Below are positions 36,200-44,746 of a stretch of DNA of 64,000 bases, piece after piece. The stretch is from NCBI GenBank assembly GCA_039034015.1, contig JBCCBM010000012.1, positions 1 to 64,000 of the forward strand, given 5' to 3'. Positions within the stretch are counted from its first letter, which is position 1; every line of letters starts with the position of its first letter. The notes under the pieces were generated by a model. The model worked only from the letters and a program-made list of their open reading frames with translations. It was not told the origin of the DNA and searched no databases. The position numbers and the translations under genes are program-made. The DNA is from Acuticoccus sp039034015. Its GTDB lineage: Bacteria > Pseudomonadota > Alphaproteobacteria > Rhizobiales > Amorphaceae.

Positions 36200-36964
36200 G
36201 TGACCGTTGCCCACCTTGCCGACCGCACCGTGATTGACGTCTCCGGCCCCGCGCGGCTCGACTTTTTGGACGGGCTTTTCACAGTTTCGGTGGCGGACAT
36301 GGCCCCCGGCACCCTTCGCTACGGCGCGCTCCTGACCCCCCAGGGCAAGATTGTGACCGACCTTTTCGTCCATGCCGAGGCCGATCGCCTGCGCCTTGAC
36401 GTGCCGGAGGCGGCGGCGGCCGACCTCACCCGCCGCCTCACCATGTATAAGCTGCGCGCCGCGGTGGAGCTTGCTGCCTCCGATGACCCTGTGGTGGTGG
36501 GGATTGGTGCGCCTGACCCGCGAGCGGACGGGTTGCCGGCCCGCCAAATCGGCGGCGCGGCGGACGGCGCGCGCACCTTTTATGACAGCGCGCGGGTCGC
36601 GGCAGGCGTCCCCGATGCGGCTCTCGATTTTGCCCTTGGCGACACCTTTCCCCACGATGCGAACATGGACCATTTTGGCGGCGTCGACTTCCAAAAGGGC
36701 TGTTTTGTGGGGCAGGAGGTGGTCTCGCGCATGCGCCACAGGGGGACGGCCCGCCGGCGCACGGTGCGCGTCACGGCCGAGGCGCCGCTGCCGGACGGCG
36801 AGGTGATGGCGGGCGAAAAGGCGATTGGCAAAGTCGGCACGCGGGTGGGCGAGGCCGGCCTTGCGATTGTGCGGCTTGACCGTGCGGTGGGGCCGCTCAC
36901 GGTGGGGGGCGTCCCGGTGCACTTGTCGGTGCCCGATGGCGCGGCCTTTTCGCTGCCCGCGTGA
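36200..36964 (+). CDS. YgfZ/GcvT-domain folate-binding protein (Fe-S cluster maturation)
   Basis: A 254-residue protein of the YgfZ/IBA57 group, which supports assembly of certain [4Fe-4S] enzymes such as radical-SAM proteins. The diagnostic motif KGCFVGQEVV is present, preceded by LDFLDGLFTVSVADM at the N-terminus. Start is the GTG at 36200, with GGAGGA 9 nt upstream; a longer frame from 36008 lies inside the preceding gene. It ends in a GTGA overlap with the HD gene. Confidence 0.9.
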   Translation: MTVAHLADRTVIDVSGPARLDFLDGLFTVSVADMAPGTLRYGALLTPQGKIVTDLFVHAEADRLRLDVPEAAAADLTRRLTMYKLRAAVELAASDDPVVVGIGAPDPRADGLPARQIGGAADGARTFYDSARVAAGVPDAALDFALGDTFPHDANMDHFGGVDFQKGCFVGQEVVSRMRHRGTARRRTVRVTAEAPLPDGEVMAGEKAIGKVGTRVGEAGLAIVRLDRAVGPLTVGGVPVHLSVPDGAAFSLPA

Positions 36965-37566
36965 GCGGCCGCCCGCCCCGCGCCTGGCAGCGCATGCTCT
37001 CGGGCCGCCGGCTCGATCTTCTCGACCCCTCACCTCTCGACGTTGAGATTGAGGATATTGCCCACGGCCTTGCCCGTGTCGCCCGCTGGAATGGGCAAAC
37101 GAAAGGCCCGCACGCCTATTCCGTTGCCCAACACTCGCTCTTGGTGGAGGCGATCTTTGCCCGCGCCCACCCTGGCGCGGGGGCGGGCGACTGCCTTGCC
37201 GCGCTCTTGCATGATGCGCCGGAGTATGTGGTGGGCGATCTCATTTCGCCGTTCAAGTCGGCGATTGGCGGGGCCTATCGCACGGTGGAGGCGCGGCTGG
37301 AGCGGGCGATTGCGCTGCGCTTTTCCCTGCCGGACGACGCGCGGGGGCGGCGCAAAGCGCTCATCAAAGCGGCGGACCGTGTGGCCGCCCACCACGAGGC
37401 GACCCACCTTGCCGGCTTCTCCCCCGCCGAGGCCGCGGCAATTTTTGGCGTTTGCCCGCCCGCGGACGTTGCACTCGGCCCGCTCCTTGCCCCCTGGTCG
37501 ACGGAGGCGGCGAAAGCGCGCTTCCTCACCCGCTTCAACGCTCTCGATCAGGCCGCCGCTGCATGA
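36961..37566 (+). CDS. HD-domain hydrolase (YfbR/5'-nucleotidase-like)
   Basis: A 201-residue metal-dependent phosphohydrolase with the HD signature: SVAQHSLLVEAIFA (first His), LAALLHDAPEYVVGD (His-Asp) and KAADRVAAHHEA (second Asp). The closest characterised relatives are YfbR-type nucleotidases acting on deoxynucleoside monophosphates. The GTG start overlaps the preceding stop (GTGA), and its own stop overlaps the next ATG (ATGA). Confidence 0.88.
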   Translation: MSGRPPRAWQRMLSGRRLDLLDPSPLDVEIEDIAHGLARVARWNGQTKGPHAYSVAQHSLLVEAIFARAHPGAGAGDCLAALLHDAPEYVVGDLISPFKSAIGGAYRTVEARLERAIALRFSLPDDARGRRKALIKAADRVAAHHEATHLAGFSPAEAAAIFGVCPPADVALGPLLAPWSTEAAKARFLTRFNALDQAAAA

Positions 37567-39038
37567 CCAAAACCCTCATCAGAGGCGCCGATTGCCTCAC
37601 CCTCGACGCTGCCGAGACCCTCATCGAGGGCGCCGACATCCTGATTGAGGGCGACCGCATCACCCATGTGGGCCCTCAAGGCTCCGCCTCGGCCGAGGGC
37701 GCGGCGCTCATTGAGGCCGCCGGGATGGTTGCGATGCCTGGCCTTGCCAACACGCACACCCACTCCTACTCCGCGCTCCTCAAGGGGTCGGTGGAGCGCA
37801 TGCCGCTCGACGTGTTTATGGCGGCCGTGATCCTCGGGACAGGCGCCCGCACGGTGGACGATGTAGCGGTGGCCGCAAAGCTCAGCGCGCTCGAAATGCT
37901 TTCCACCGGCACCACCCGGTGCCTGGACCATTTTTCCCACCGGCCGACGCTGTCGGTGGAGGCCGTGGAGGCGGCGGCCAAGGGGTACGCGGCCGCCGGC
38001 GTCAAGGCGACCATCGCGCCGATGTTCTCCGACCGCCCGTTTCGCGACACCCTCCCCTTGTCGCCCGCGGACATGGACGAGGCGCTCGCCGCAAAGCTCC
38101 CCGGCGCAAAAGCCCCCATCGAGCCTTATTTTGAGATGATGGAGGCCGCGCTCGCGCTTGATGTGCCGGGCATCACCATCATTGCGGGCGTTGATAGCCC
38201 GCAGCGCTGCTCGCCGGCATTGCTTGAGCGGGCGGGCGCGTTTTGCGCTGCGCATGGCATCGGCAACCACACGCACCTTTTGGAGGCCAAAACCCAGTGG
38301 GCGATGGGGGCGGGGGAGAGCCTGGTGCGCCGCCTCATCGATGTGGGGCTTGGGGGGCCGGGCTCATCCTTCGCGCACTTCATCTGGTTTGATCTTGATG
38401 ATCTTTCCGCGCTCGCGGAGGCGGGGGCCACGGTGGTGCACAACCCGGCGAGCAACCTTGCGCTTGGCTCCGGCATTCAGCCGCTCACCGCGTTGATGGG
38501 GCAGGGCATCCCGGTTGCCTTCGGGTCCGACGGGCTGAACACCGGCCATCTTGGCATGTTTGAAAAAGTGCGCCTCGCCGGACTGTTGCCGCGCGTCTCC
38601 ACCACCCACCCGCGGGAGTGGCCGCGCCCGCACACCATTTTGCAGATGGCAACGGTCAACGGGGCGGCCGCCTGCGGGCACCCTGGCGACAGTGGGCAAA
38701 TTGTGGCCGGCCAGGCGGCCGACATTGTGCTTTTGGATGGCAACTCGTTTGCGCTGGCGCCGCGGGGCGACCTTGCAAGCCAGCTTTTGCTGAACGAGAC
38801 CGGGGCAAGTGTGCGCCACGTGTTTGTCGGGGGCGCGTGTGTGTGGCGTGATGGCGCCTCCACACGCCTTGATGCTGCCGCGGTGGTGGAGGAGGCGAAG
38901 GTCGCCGCCGCGCGCATTGCCCGGGACACCGCCGGCGCGCGCGATGTGGTGGACGCGTTCGCGCCGGGCCTGTCGAAAATGGTGCAGCGGGTGCTGGAGG
39001 ACGGGTGCGGCCCCTGCCGGATCGCGACCCTCGCTTAA
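37563..39038 (+). CDS. Amidohydrolase (AtzA/TrzN/SsnA-like chlorohydrolase or deaminase)
   Basis: A 491-residue metal-dependent amidohydrolase. It shows the metal-ligand HxH in LANTHTHSYSALLKG, the His in IGNHTHLLEAKTQ, a further His in ATVVHNPASNLALGSGI and the Asp in AFGSDGLNTGHLG. The N- and C-terminal strands make the composite beta-sandwich. This subgroup includes guanine, cytosine, S-adenosylhomocysteine and triazine deaminases; the substrate is uncertain. It is the last gene of the YgfZ-HD-amidohydrolase run. Confidence 0.9.
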   Translation: MTKTLIRGADCLTLDAAETLIEGADILIEGDRITHVGPQGSASAEGAALIEAAGMVAMPGLANTHTHSYSALLKGSVERMPLDVFMAAVILGTGARTVDDVAVAAKLSALEMLSTGTTRCLDHFSHRPTLSVEAVEAAAKGYAAAGVKATIAPMFSDRPFRDTLPLSPADMDEALAAKLPGAKAPIEPYFEMMEAALALDVPGITIIAGVDSPQRCSPALLERAGAFCAAHGIGNHTHLLEAKTQWAMGAGESLVRRLIDVGLGGPGSSFAHFIWFDLDDLSALAEAGATVVHNPASNLALGSGIQPLTALMGQGIPVAFGSDGLNTGHLGMFEKVRLAGLLPRVSTTHPREWPRPHTILQMATVNGAAACGHPGDSGQIVAGQAADIVLLDGNSFALAPRGDLASQLLLNETGASVRHVFVGGACVWRDGASTRLDAAAVVEEAKVAAARIARDTAGARDVVDAFAPGLSKMVQRVLEDGCGPCRIATLA

Positions 39039-39556
39039 TTGTTCTCTTCAGGCAGGTTGGGGATGGGCAAAATGCCAATGCCCTCTTCCACCAGCGCTTC
39101 GGCCTCTTCGCGGTTGGCTTGGCCGTAGATGCCGCGGGGTTCGGCCTCGCCGTAATGGATGCGGCGTGCCTCTTCGGGGAACTCTTTGCCCACATCGGTG
39201 CCGTGGGAGACGACCGCCTCGCGCAGCGCCTTCACGGCGGCGATGAATTTTGCGCGGTCGTTGCCGCTGAGCGCAGCATGGGTCGGCGGGGCAACGGGTT
39301 TTTCGGGCACGGGCTTTGGGGGGGTCTCGCCGGCGGCGGCGTCAGACGGGGCGGGGTCCGCCGGCGCGGGCTCGGCGGGGGCGATCGCCTTTTGGGTGCG
39401 CACGGCCGGTGCCATCAGGGCGCGGGTGACCGCGGTGTCGCCGCAGTGGGGGCAGGCGACCAGGGAACGCTCAATCTGCGCCTCAAAGTCGGCTGAGGAG
39501 CGGAACCAACCGTCAAACGTGTGCCCATTGGAGCAGCGGAGCGCGTAATGGATCAT
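39035..39556 (-). CDS. DUF1178 family protein
   Basis: A 173-residue protein with an N-terminal zinc-ribbon-like start (IHYALRCSNGHTFDGWFRSS, then ACPHCGDT), an Ala/Pro linker and a conserved C-terminal helix region (VVSHGTDVGKEFPEEARR, then EALVEEGI). The function is unknown. It overlaps the nitrilase gene upstream by ATGA, a pairing common in alphaproteobacteria. Confidence 0.93.
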   Translation of the reverse strand: MIHYALRCSNGHTFDGWFRSSADFEAQIERSLVACPHCGDTAVTRALMAPAVRTQKAIAPAEPAPADPAPSDAAAGETPPKPVPEKPVAPPTHAALSGNDRAKFIAAVKALREAVVSHGTDVGKEFPEEARRIHYGEAEPRGIYGQANREEAEALVEEGIGILPIPNLPEENN

Positions 39557-40401
39557 GGGGTGGTTGCGTGGTCCCCATGGGCCGCGCCGTCAACCGAAAA
39601 GGTTTTGCGCGCGGAAATGACCGGGATTTGGCGGCGCACCGTCTCGACCATCGCAAGGTCCAGCGTTGCCAGCGCAAAGCCTGGCGTCTCGTCCGCCTCG
39701 GCGAGGACGGTGCCCCACGGGTCGACGATGAGGGCGTGGCCGTAGGTGGTGCGCCCATCGCGGTGGGTGCCTGATTGCGCGGCGGCCACCAGGTAGGCGC
39801 CGTTCTCGATGGCGCGGGCGCGGGTCAAAATGTGCCAATGGGCGCGGCCGGTCTCCGCCGTGAAGCAGGAGGGGGCGGTGAGCACGGTGGCGCCGGCGCC
39901 GGACATGGCGTTGAAAAGGCTCGGAAACCGGAGGTCAAAGCAGATGGCGATGCCGAATCGGGCGCCGGCCACATCCACGGTGACCGCCGTCGATCCCGGT
40001 GCAAATGTTGCGCTTTCGCGAAAGCCTTCGCCTGACGGCAAATCCACGTCAAACATGTGGATCTTGTCGTATCGGGCGAGGATTTCCGCGTCGGGGCCGA
40101 TGACGTAGCCGCGGTTGCGGATGGTGTCGCCCTCGCGGATCACGAGGGAGCCGATGTGGATGGGGACGCGCCGCGCGGCGGCGAGGGCGCGCAGGGCGGT
40201 GAGCGTTTTGTCGTCCGCCTCGGTGGTGATCAGCGGGGCGGCGGCTTTGCGGCGCCGCTGGACGAGGTTTGTGATTTCAGGGGTTTGGACGAAGGTGGCG
40301 CCGGCATCGATGGCGGCCGTTGCGGTCTTGACGGCAAGGTCGGCGTTTTCGGCCGGGTCATCGGTGCTGCACAGTTGCAGCGCTGCGGCGGTGAGGGTCA
40401 C
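39553..40401 (-). CDS. Carbon-nitrogen hydrolase (Nit/omega-amidase-like)
   Basis: A 282-residue nitrilase-superfamily amidase with the catalytic triad: Glu in FVQTPEITN, Lys in RYDKIHMFDVDLP and Cys in GIAICFDLRFP. HMFDVDLP is typical of the Nit1 branch, which repairs deaminated glutathione. The GTG start at 40401 overlaps the glutaredoxin stop (GTGA). The grxC-nit-DUF1178 order suggests thiol metabolism. Confidence 0.92.
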   Translation of the reverse strand: MTLTAAALQLCSTDDPAENADLAVKTATAAIDAGATFVQTPEITNLVQRRRKAAAPLITTEADDKTLTALRALAAARRVPIHIGSLVIREGDTIRNRGYVIGPDAEILARYDKIHMFDVDLPSGEGFRESATFAPGSTAVTVDVAGARFGIAICFDLRFPSLFNAMSGAGATVLTAPSCFTAETGRAHWHILTRARAIENGAYLVAAAQSGTHRDGRTTYGHALIVDPWGTVLAEADETPGFALATLDLAMVETVRRQIPVISARKTFSVDGAAHGDHATTP

Positions 40402-40652
40402 TCGCCCGCCAACACCTTGTCGAGCTTGCCGGAGCGGGCGAACGCATAAAGATCGTCAGAGCCGCCCACGTGCGTCTCGCCAATGAAGACTTGGGGGAAC
40501 GTGTGGCGGCCGCTGCGCTGGATCATCTCTTGGCGCAGTTCAGGCTTTCGCGTCGCGTTGTACTCGGTGAAGGGGATGCCCTTGTCGCGCAAAAGGTTGA
40601 GGGCGCGCACGCAAAACCCGCAGTAATCCCGTGTGTAAACGTCGACCTTCAT
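40398..40652 (-). CDS. grxC: Glutaredoxin 3
   Basis: An 84-residue dithiol glutaredoxin. The active site is Cys11-Gly-Phe-Cys14, not the more usual CPYC. The cis-Pro is in HTFPQVFIG and the glutathione-binding GGSDDL follows. The ATG at 40652 gives the standard length; a longer frame to 40706 is not needed. Likely co-transcribed with the nitrilase and DUF1178 genes and, 59 nt downstream of it, with comF. Confidence 0.95.
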   Translation of the reverse strand: MKVDVYTRDYCGFCVRALNLLRDKGIPFTEYNATRKPELRQEMIQRSGRHTFPQVFIGETHVGGSDDLYAFARSGKLDKVLAGE

Positions 40653-40711
40653 CCGCTCACCCTCGCGCCACAAGGTCGCATATATGGGCGCGATTTCTGG
40701 CGGCAAGCGGG

Positions 40712-41467
40712 TCAGGCGCCCCGTTTGGCGACCTTTGCGAACGCGCCCACAAAGACGCGCTTGGCGCCGGCAGTCTTGAGCGTCCAGGCGAGGGCGTCCG
40801 CGGTGGCGCCGGTGGTGATCACATCATCAATGAGGAGGATGGTGCGGCCCATCACCGCGTCCCGATCGGTGACGCGAAAGGCGTTGTGGAGGTTGTCGGA
40901 CCGGGCCTCGCGCGATTGGCCCACCTGGGGCGGCGTGCGGCGCACCCGGCGCACCGCATGGCGTGCGACCTTGAGCCCCAGGAGCTGGGCAAGCCCATCC
41001 GCCAGATGGACCGATTGGTTGAACCGGCGTGACAACAGCCGCGTGCGGTGGAGCGGCACGGGGATCATGATGTCTGCCTCGTCCGCCAGGGGTTTGAGGG
41101 CGGGCGCCATCATGGTGGCAAGCATCGGCGCAACGCCAATCCCATCATGATACTTGAGCTTGTGGACCAGATGGCGGCCCATGGCGTCAAACACCACGGC
41201 AGCGCGCGCCTTGTCATAGAGGGGAAAGTTCCATTTCAGCTCTGGCGCGCGGGCGTCAGGCCCCGCGTCAAACGGGAGGGGGGCCCCGGTGATGGCGCAG
41301 ATGGGCGGGGCAATGAACGTCACCTCCCGCCAGCAGCTGCCGCACAGCGTGCGCGGGACCGACAAGGGCCGCCGGCACGAGACGCACAGCGGCGGCACCA
41401 GGCGGGAGACCGACCACTCGGCCGCCCCCGAGAGCGCTGCGCGCACCGCAGGATTGAAAAGCGCCAT
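40712..41467 (-). CDS. ComF family phosphoribosyltransferase-like protein
   Basis: A 251-residue protein with an N-terminal zinc finger (CVSCRRPLSVPRTLCGSCW) and a C-terminal type I PRTase domain with the PRPP loop LLIDDVITTGATADA. ComF acts in DNA uptake or processing in competent bacteria. In alphaproteobacteria it is often found next to grxC, as here. It is divergent from the methyltransferase-like gene. Confidence 0.92.
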   Translation of the reverse strand: MALFNPAVRAALSGAAEWSVSRLVPPLCVSCRRPLSVPRTLCGSCWREVTFIAPPICAITGAPLPFDAGPDARAPELKWNFPLYDKARAAVVFDAMGRHLVHKLKYHDGIGVAPMLATMMAPALKPLADEADIMIPVPLHRTRLLSRRFNQSVHLADGLAQLLGLKVARHAVRRVRRTPPQVGQSREARSDNLHNAFRVTDRDAVMGRTILLIDDVITTGATADALAWTLKTAGAKRVFVGAFAKVAKRGA

Positions 41468-41525
41468 GGCACCTTACCGCAATCTTTGCGTGTAGAGTGC
41501 CACGGGGACAACGGACTGTCACGCT

Positions 41526-42326
41526 ATGGACCGGTTTCGCCAGGATTTTCGCAATCGCCCCCTCACGGACAAGACCGACTGGGTGCACCGCCTCTGCGCC
41601 GAGGAGATCGTCGACCGCCGCGCGTTGGTCATGCGCGATTTTCCGCGCGCGCTGCTCGCCGGCCGGCTGAGCCCCGCCGTTGCCGCGACGCTGCGCACCC
41701 TCGCACCCGAGGTGGAAGAGGAGCCGCATGGCCCCGCATTCAACCTTGCGGTGGCGCTGCCGGACCTCACGTTTGAGAACGACCCTGTGGCCGCGCTCAG
41801 CGCGCTACGCGCCACGCTGTTGCCCGATGGGCTGCTTCTGGCCGCCGTCTTTTGTGATGGCACTCTGCAAGAACTGCGCGACACGCTGATGGAGGTGGAA
41901 AGCGACCTTTCTGGCGGCGCGGCGCTGCGGGTGGCGCCTTTTGCGTCCACGCGCGTGTGGGGCGATGCGCTCGCGAAGGCCGGCTTTGCGCTGCCTGTGG
42001 CGGATGCCATGCGCCTCACGGTGCGCTACGCGTCGATGGATGCGCTGATCAAAGAGGCGCGGGCGCTTTACGGGCGCGGGCTGCTCTTGGGCACCCGGCC
42101 GGCGCCGCGGCGGCTTTTTGAGCGGGCGGCGGGGGTTTATGCCGCGCGCCATGGGGATCGGGACGGGCGGGTGCGGGCAACGCTGTCGCTGGCGTTTTTG
42201 TCGGGCTGGGCGCCGGACCCAAGCCAACAAAAGCCCGCCAAGCGCGGGTCGGGCACGGTCAGCCTTGCGGACGCGCTGGCGCCTGGCGCAGCGCCGCAAT
42301 CGCGGCCGAAGGGTCCGCCGCGCTAA
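41526..42326 (+). CDS. NDUFAF5-like methyltransferase-related protein lacking a clear SAM motif
   Basis: A 266-residue member of the BioC/NDUFAF5-related group that accompanies comF and grxC in alphaproteobacteria. Recognisable parts are the N-terminal HRLCAEEIVDRRALVMRDFP, ALSALRATLLPDGLLLAAVF and SMDALIKEARALYGRG. The glycine-rich SAM-binding loop (GxGxG), expected around residues 40-60, is absent: that stretch reads LLAGRLSPAVAATLRTLAP. It may be non-catalytic. Its last 68 nt overlap the end of rpe on the other strand. Confidence 0.75.
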   Translation: MDRFRQDFRNRPLTDKTDWVHRLCAEEIVDRRALVMRDFPRALLAGRLSPAVAATLRTLAPEVEEEPHGPAFNLAVALPDLTFENDPVAALSALRATLLPDGLLLAAVFCDGTLQELRDTLMEVESDLSGGAALRVAPFASTRVWGDALAKAGFALPVADAMRLTVRYASMDALIKEARALYGRGLLLGTRPAPRRLFERAAGVYAARHGDRDGRVRATLSLAFLSGWAPDPSQQKPAKRGSGTVSLADALAPGAAPQSRPKGPPR

Positions 42327-42957
42327 AGACGGCCGAGCCAGCGATGAGCACCGTTGCGCCCGCCGCCCGCGCCTCGCCGGCGGTTTCGGCGTTGATGCCG
42401 CCATCGACGCAAAGCGCAATCCGCCGATTGCCGATCAGCGCGCGCGCCTCAGCAATCCGCGCGCTGGCGTTCGGCAAATAACGCTGCCCGCCGAAGCCGG
42501 GGTTCACGGTCATCACATTGATGAGCGCAACGCGGTGGAGCACCGGCTCAAGGGCCGCAATGGGCGTTGACGGGTTGATGGCAACACCCGGCCGGCAGCC
42601 GAGCCCGGCAATGGTGGTGAGCGCGCGATCAAGGTGATGGGTCGCCTCCACGTGGATGGTGATGGCGTCGGCCCCCGCCTTTGCAAATTCCTCCAAGAAG
42701 GGTTCTGCAGGCGCAATCATGAGGTGCACGTCGAGGGGGAGGCTTGTGTGGGGGCGAAGGGCGCGGACCATCTCGGGCCCAAAGGTGATGTTGGGGACGA
42801 AGTGACCGTCCATCACATCAAGGTGCAGCCAGTCAGCCCCCGCCTCGGTGCACAGTTTCGCGGCCTGGCCGAAGGCGGCAAAGTCGGCGGCGAGGAGCGA
42901 TGGCGCGATGCGCACGCCTGCCTCGGGCCACGGGTCGAAGGTGTCAGACGGCATCAT
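42259..42957 (-). CDS. rpe: Ribulose-phosphate 3-epimerase
   Basis: Interconverts ribulose-5-phosphate and xylulose-5-phosphate. The 232-residue TIM barrel has RIAPSLLAADFAAFG, the metal-binding WLHLDVMDGHFVPN, HLMIAPAEPFL, VMTVNPGFGGQRYLP and CVDGGINAETAG. The tandem ATGs at 42957 and 42954 overlap the end of the CAP lipoprotein gene. The C-terminus runs 68 nt into the converging methyltransferase-like gene. Confidence 0.97.
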   Translation of the reverse strand: MMPSDTFDPWPEAGVRIAPSLLAADFAAFGQAAKLCTEAGADWLHLDVMDGHFVPNITFGPEMVRALRPHTSLPLDVHLMIAPAEPFLEEFAKAGADAITIHVEATHHLDRALTTIAGLGCRPGVAINPSTPIAALEPVLHRVALINVMTVNPGFGGQRYLPNASARIAEARALIGNRRIALCVDGGINAETAGEARAAGATVLIAGSAVFSAADPSAAIAALRQAPARPQG

Positions 42958-43474
42958 CAGGCTTTGCAAGAAGGAGGACCCAGAAGGAGTGGTACGGCCC
43001 CTTGTCGGTGAGGACGAGGGCGATGCCGGCGTGGGTCATGTGCGGGTTCAAAAGGTTTTGGTTGTGGCCCTTAGAGGTCTTCCACCCGTCGACGGCCATG
43101 ACGAGGGTGGGGTAGCCGGCGCCGAGATTTTCGGCGGCGCGGCTTGCGCGATAACGGTCGCCGTCGAGCCGTTTGCCGATGCCGACGGCGGTGTGCATCT
43201 CGGTCTTGAGCGTGTTGCGGCGGGCAAGCTCGCGCGCCGTCTCCCGCGCGATTTGGGAAAGGCGCGGGTCATGCCGCAGCGTGCCGCGCCCCTTTGAGGT
43301 GCGGTGCGCGTTGATCAGCGCGACGGCGCGGTTGGGGTCCACCGACCGCTCCCGCGGCACATTTTTGACGGTTGCGGGGGGTTTTTCGTCCTCAAAAAGG
43401 CCGAGGCGGGGGAGGCCGCCGCACCCGGCAAGGGCGGCGCACAGGAGGATGACACAGACGCGGTACAAAGCCAT
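42944..43474 (-). CDS. CAP/SCP-domain lipoprotein
   Basis: A 176-residue lipoprotein. The lipobox is LAGC after a short signal peptide (VILLCAALAGC). The mature part is a CAP (cysteine-rich secretory protein/PR-1) domain with ALINAHRTSKGRG, AENLGAGYP, GWKTSKGHNQNLLNP, THAGIALV and FWVLLLAKP. Bacterial CAP proteins are extracytoplasmic and of unclear biochemistry. It overlaps rpe by 14 nt. Confidence 0.9.
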   Translation of the reverse strand: MALYRVCVILLCAALAGCGGLPRLGLFEDEKPPATVKNVPRERSVDPNRAVALINAHRTSKGRGTLRHDPRLSQIARETARELARRNTLKTEMHTAVGIGKRLDGDRYRASRAAENLGAGYPTLVMAVDGWKTSKGHNQNLLNPHMTHAGIALVLTDKGPYHSFWVLLLAKPDDAV

Positions 43475-43504
43475 GGCTTTCCATGCCGCGTCCCCCGCGC
43501 CCCA

Positions 43505-44671
43505 TCAACCCACGAATTTCGGGATCACCTTCTTCACCTTGAAGAAGCCCTTGTCCGCATAGGGCCAGACCTTTGCGTCCCAGTCGCGCACCTGCCGCTC
43601 GACGGCAATTCCCTCCGCGGCAAGGGCGGGTTCCGCCGCGGCCAGCGCATCGGCCGCCGGCCCCACAGGAAGGTGCGCGGTGGCAATGGTCGAGACCCCC
43701 GCCGCTTGGGCGGCCGCAATCAAGCGTTCGGCGGTGAGGGGGCCTGCGGCTGTTTCGCCGCCCGCGCGTTCGACGGCATCGGCGATGGCGCCATTGGCGA
43801 AGGTCTGCACGCGTTCGGCGACCGGTTTTGTGGATCGCGCGGCGGTTTCATCGGCGGCGACAATGCCGGCCATGGGGCCGAGGGCATCGGCGCATCCGTC
43901 CTCCTCGCTGATCAACAGCACCGCCGGGGCGCCGCTGAGGGGCTTTGCGATCGGTGCGGGGCGGAGGGGGTGATCAAAGTCCTCGAGGAGGGGCGGGGCC
44001 TCGGTGGCAAGGTTTTGCGGGCAAAAGCGGCCGGCGGTGTAGCGGGCAATGTTGTCGGGCCTTGCAAGATAGGTCTTGCCTTTGGTGTGGAGCCCGCCCA
44101 CCCAGCGCCACGACAAGGTGTTGGACGCCGGGTCCCCGTCGATGAGGTGGCGCAGGAGAAAGTCGGCGCCCCACTGCCAGGGGAGGCGCAGCGTAAAAAT
44201 CCAGATGGAGGCGAACCACATGCGCGCGTGGTTGTGGAGGTAGCCCGTGTCGGTGAGCTCGCGCGCCCAGTGGTCGAACGCGTCGATCCCGGTGTTGCCG
44301 GCTTCTGCGGCGGCGCGTTCGGCGGCGAGGCGGCCGTCTTTGGCCTCTGACTCCGCAAGGCGGTCAAGATCGTTCTTGTAAGCCGACCAGATGGTGGGGC
44401 GCCGCTCGAGGAAGCCTTTGAAATACGTGCGCCAAAAGACCTCGGCGATGAATTTTTCGGCGCCGTCCGGCCCGTGTGTGCTGTGTGCGGCCTCGGCCAC
44501 CTCCCGCTCCAGGATGAGGCGGTGGCGCACATAGGGGCTGAGGCATGAGACGTTGGTGTGGTGGCCTGGGCCGCGGTCGTCGTTGCGGGCGCGCTGGTAC
44601 TGCCGGCCGGCGCGGGGGAGGAAGGCGTCAAGGGCCGCAAGGCCGGCGGATCGGGTGGGGGAAAGGTCCAT
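43505..44671 (-). CDS. Photolyase/cryptochrome-like protein with the FAD domain first
   Basis: A 388-residue protein. Residues about 20-215 match the FAD-binding half of photolyases: VSCLSPYVRHRLI, FIAEVFWRTYFKGFLERRP, TGYLHNHARMWFASIWIF and HLIDGDPASNTLSWRWVGG. The usual N-terminal antenna domain is absent from the front. Residues about 245-388 form a separate alpha/beta-looking segment (AVLLISEEDG; LIAAAQAAGVSTIATAHLP; AAEGIAVERQVRDWD) ending in WPYADKGFFKVKKVIPKF. The domain order therefore looks reversed relative to ordinary photolyases. DNA repair or light sensing is inferred from the FAD half only. Confidence 0.8.
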   Translation of the reverse strand: MDLSPTRSAGLAALDAFLPRAGRQYQRARNDDRGPGHHTNVSCLSPYVRHRLILEREVAEAAHSTHGPDGAEKFIAEVFWRTYFKGFLERRPTIWSAYKNDLDRLAESEAKDGRLAAERAAAEAGNTGIDAFDHWARELTDTGYLHNHARMWFASIWIFTLRLPWQWGADFLLRHLIDGDPASNTLSWRWVGGLHTKGKTYLARPDNIARYTAGRFCPQNLATEAPPLLEDFDHPLRPAPIAKPLSGAPAVLLISEEDGCADALGPMAGIVAADETAARSTKPVAERVQTFANGAIADAVERAGGETAAGPLTAERLIAAAQAAGVSTIATAHLPVGPAADALAAAEPALAAEGIAVERQVRDWDAKVWPYADKGFFKVKKVIPKFVG

Positions 44672-44746
44672 CGGGGTCTCATCGTTCGCTTCGCCTGCAC
44701 TTGGCGCTGTGGGCGCGGGCGGGGAGCGCGACGGGTCGACGCTTGT

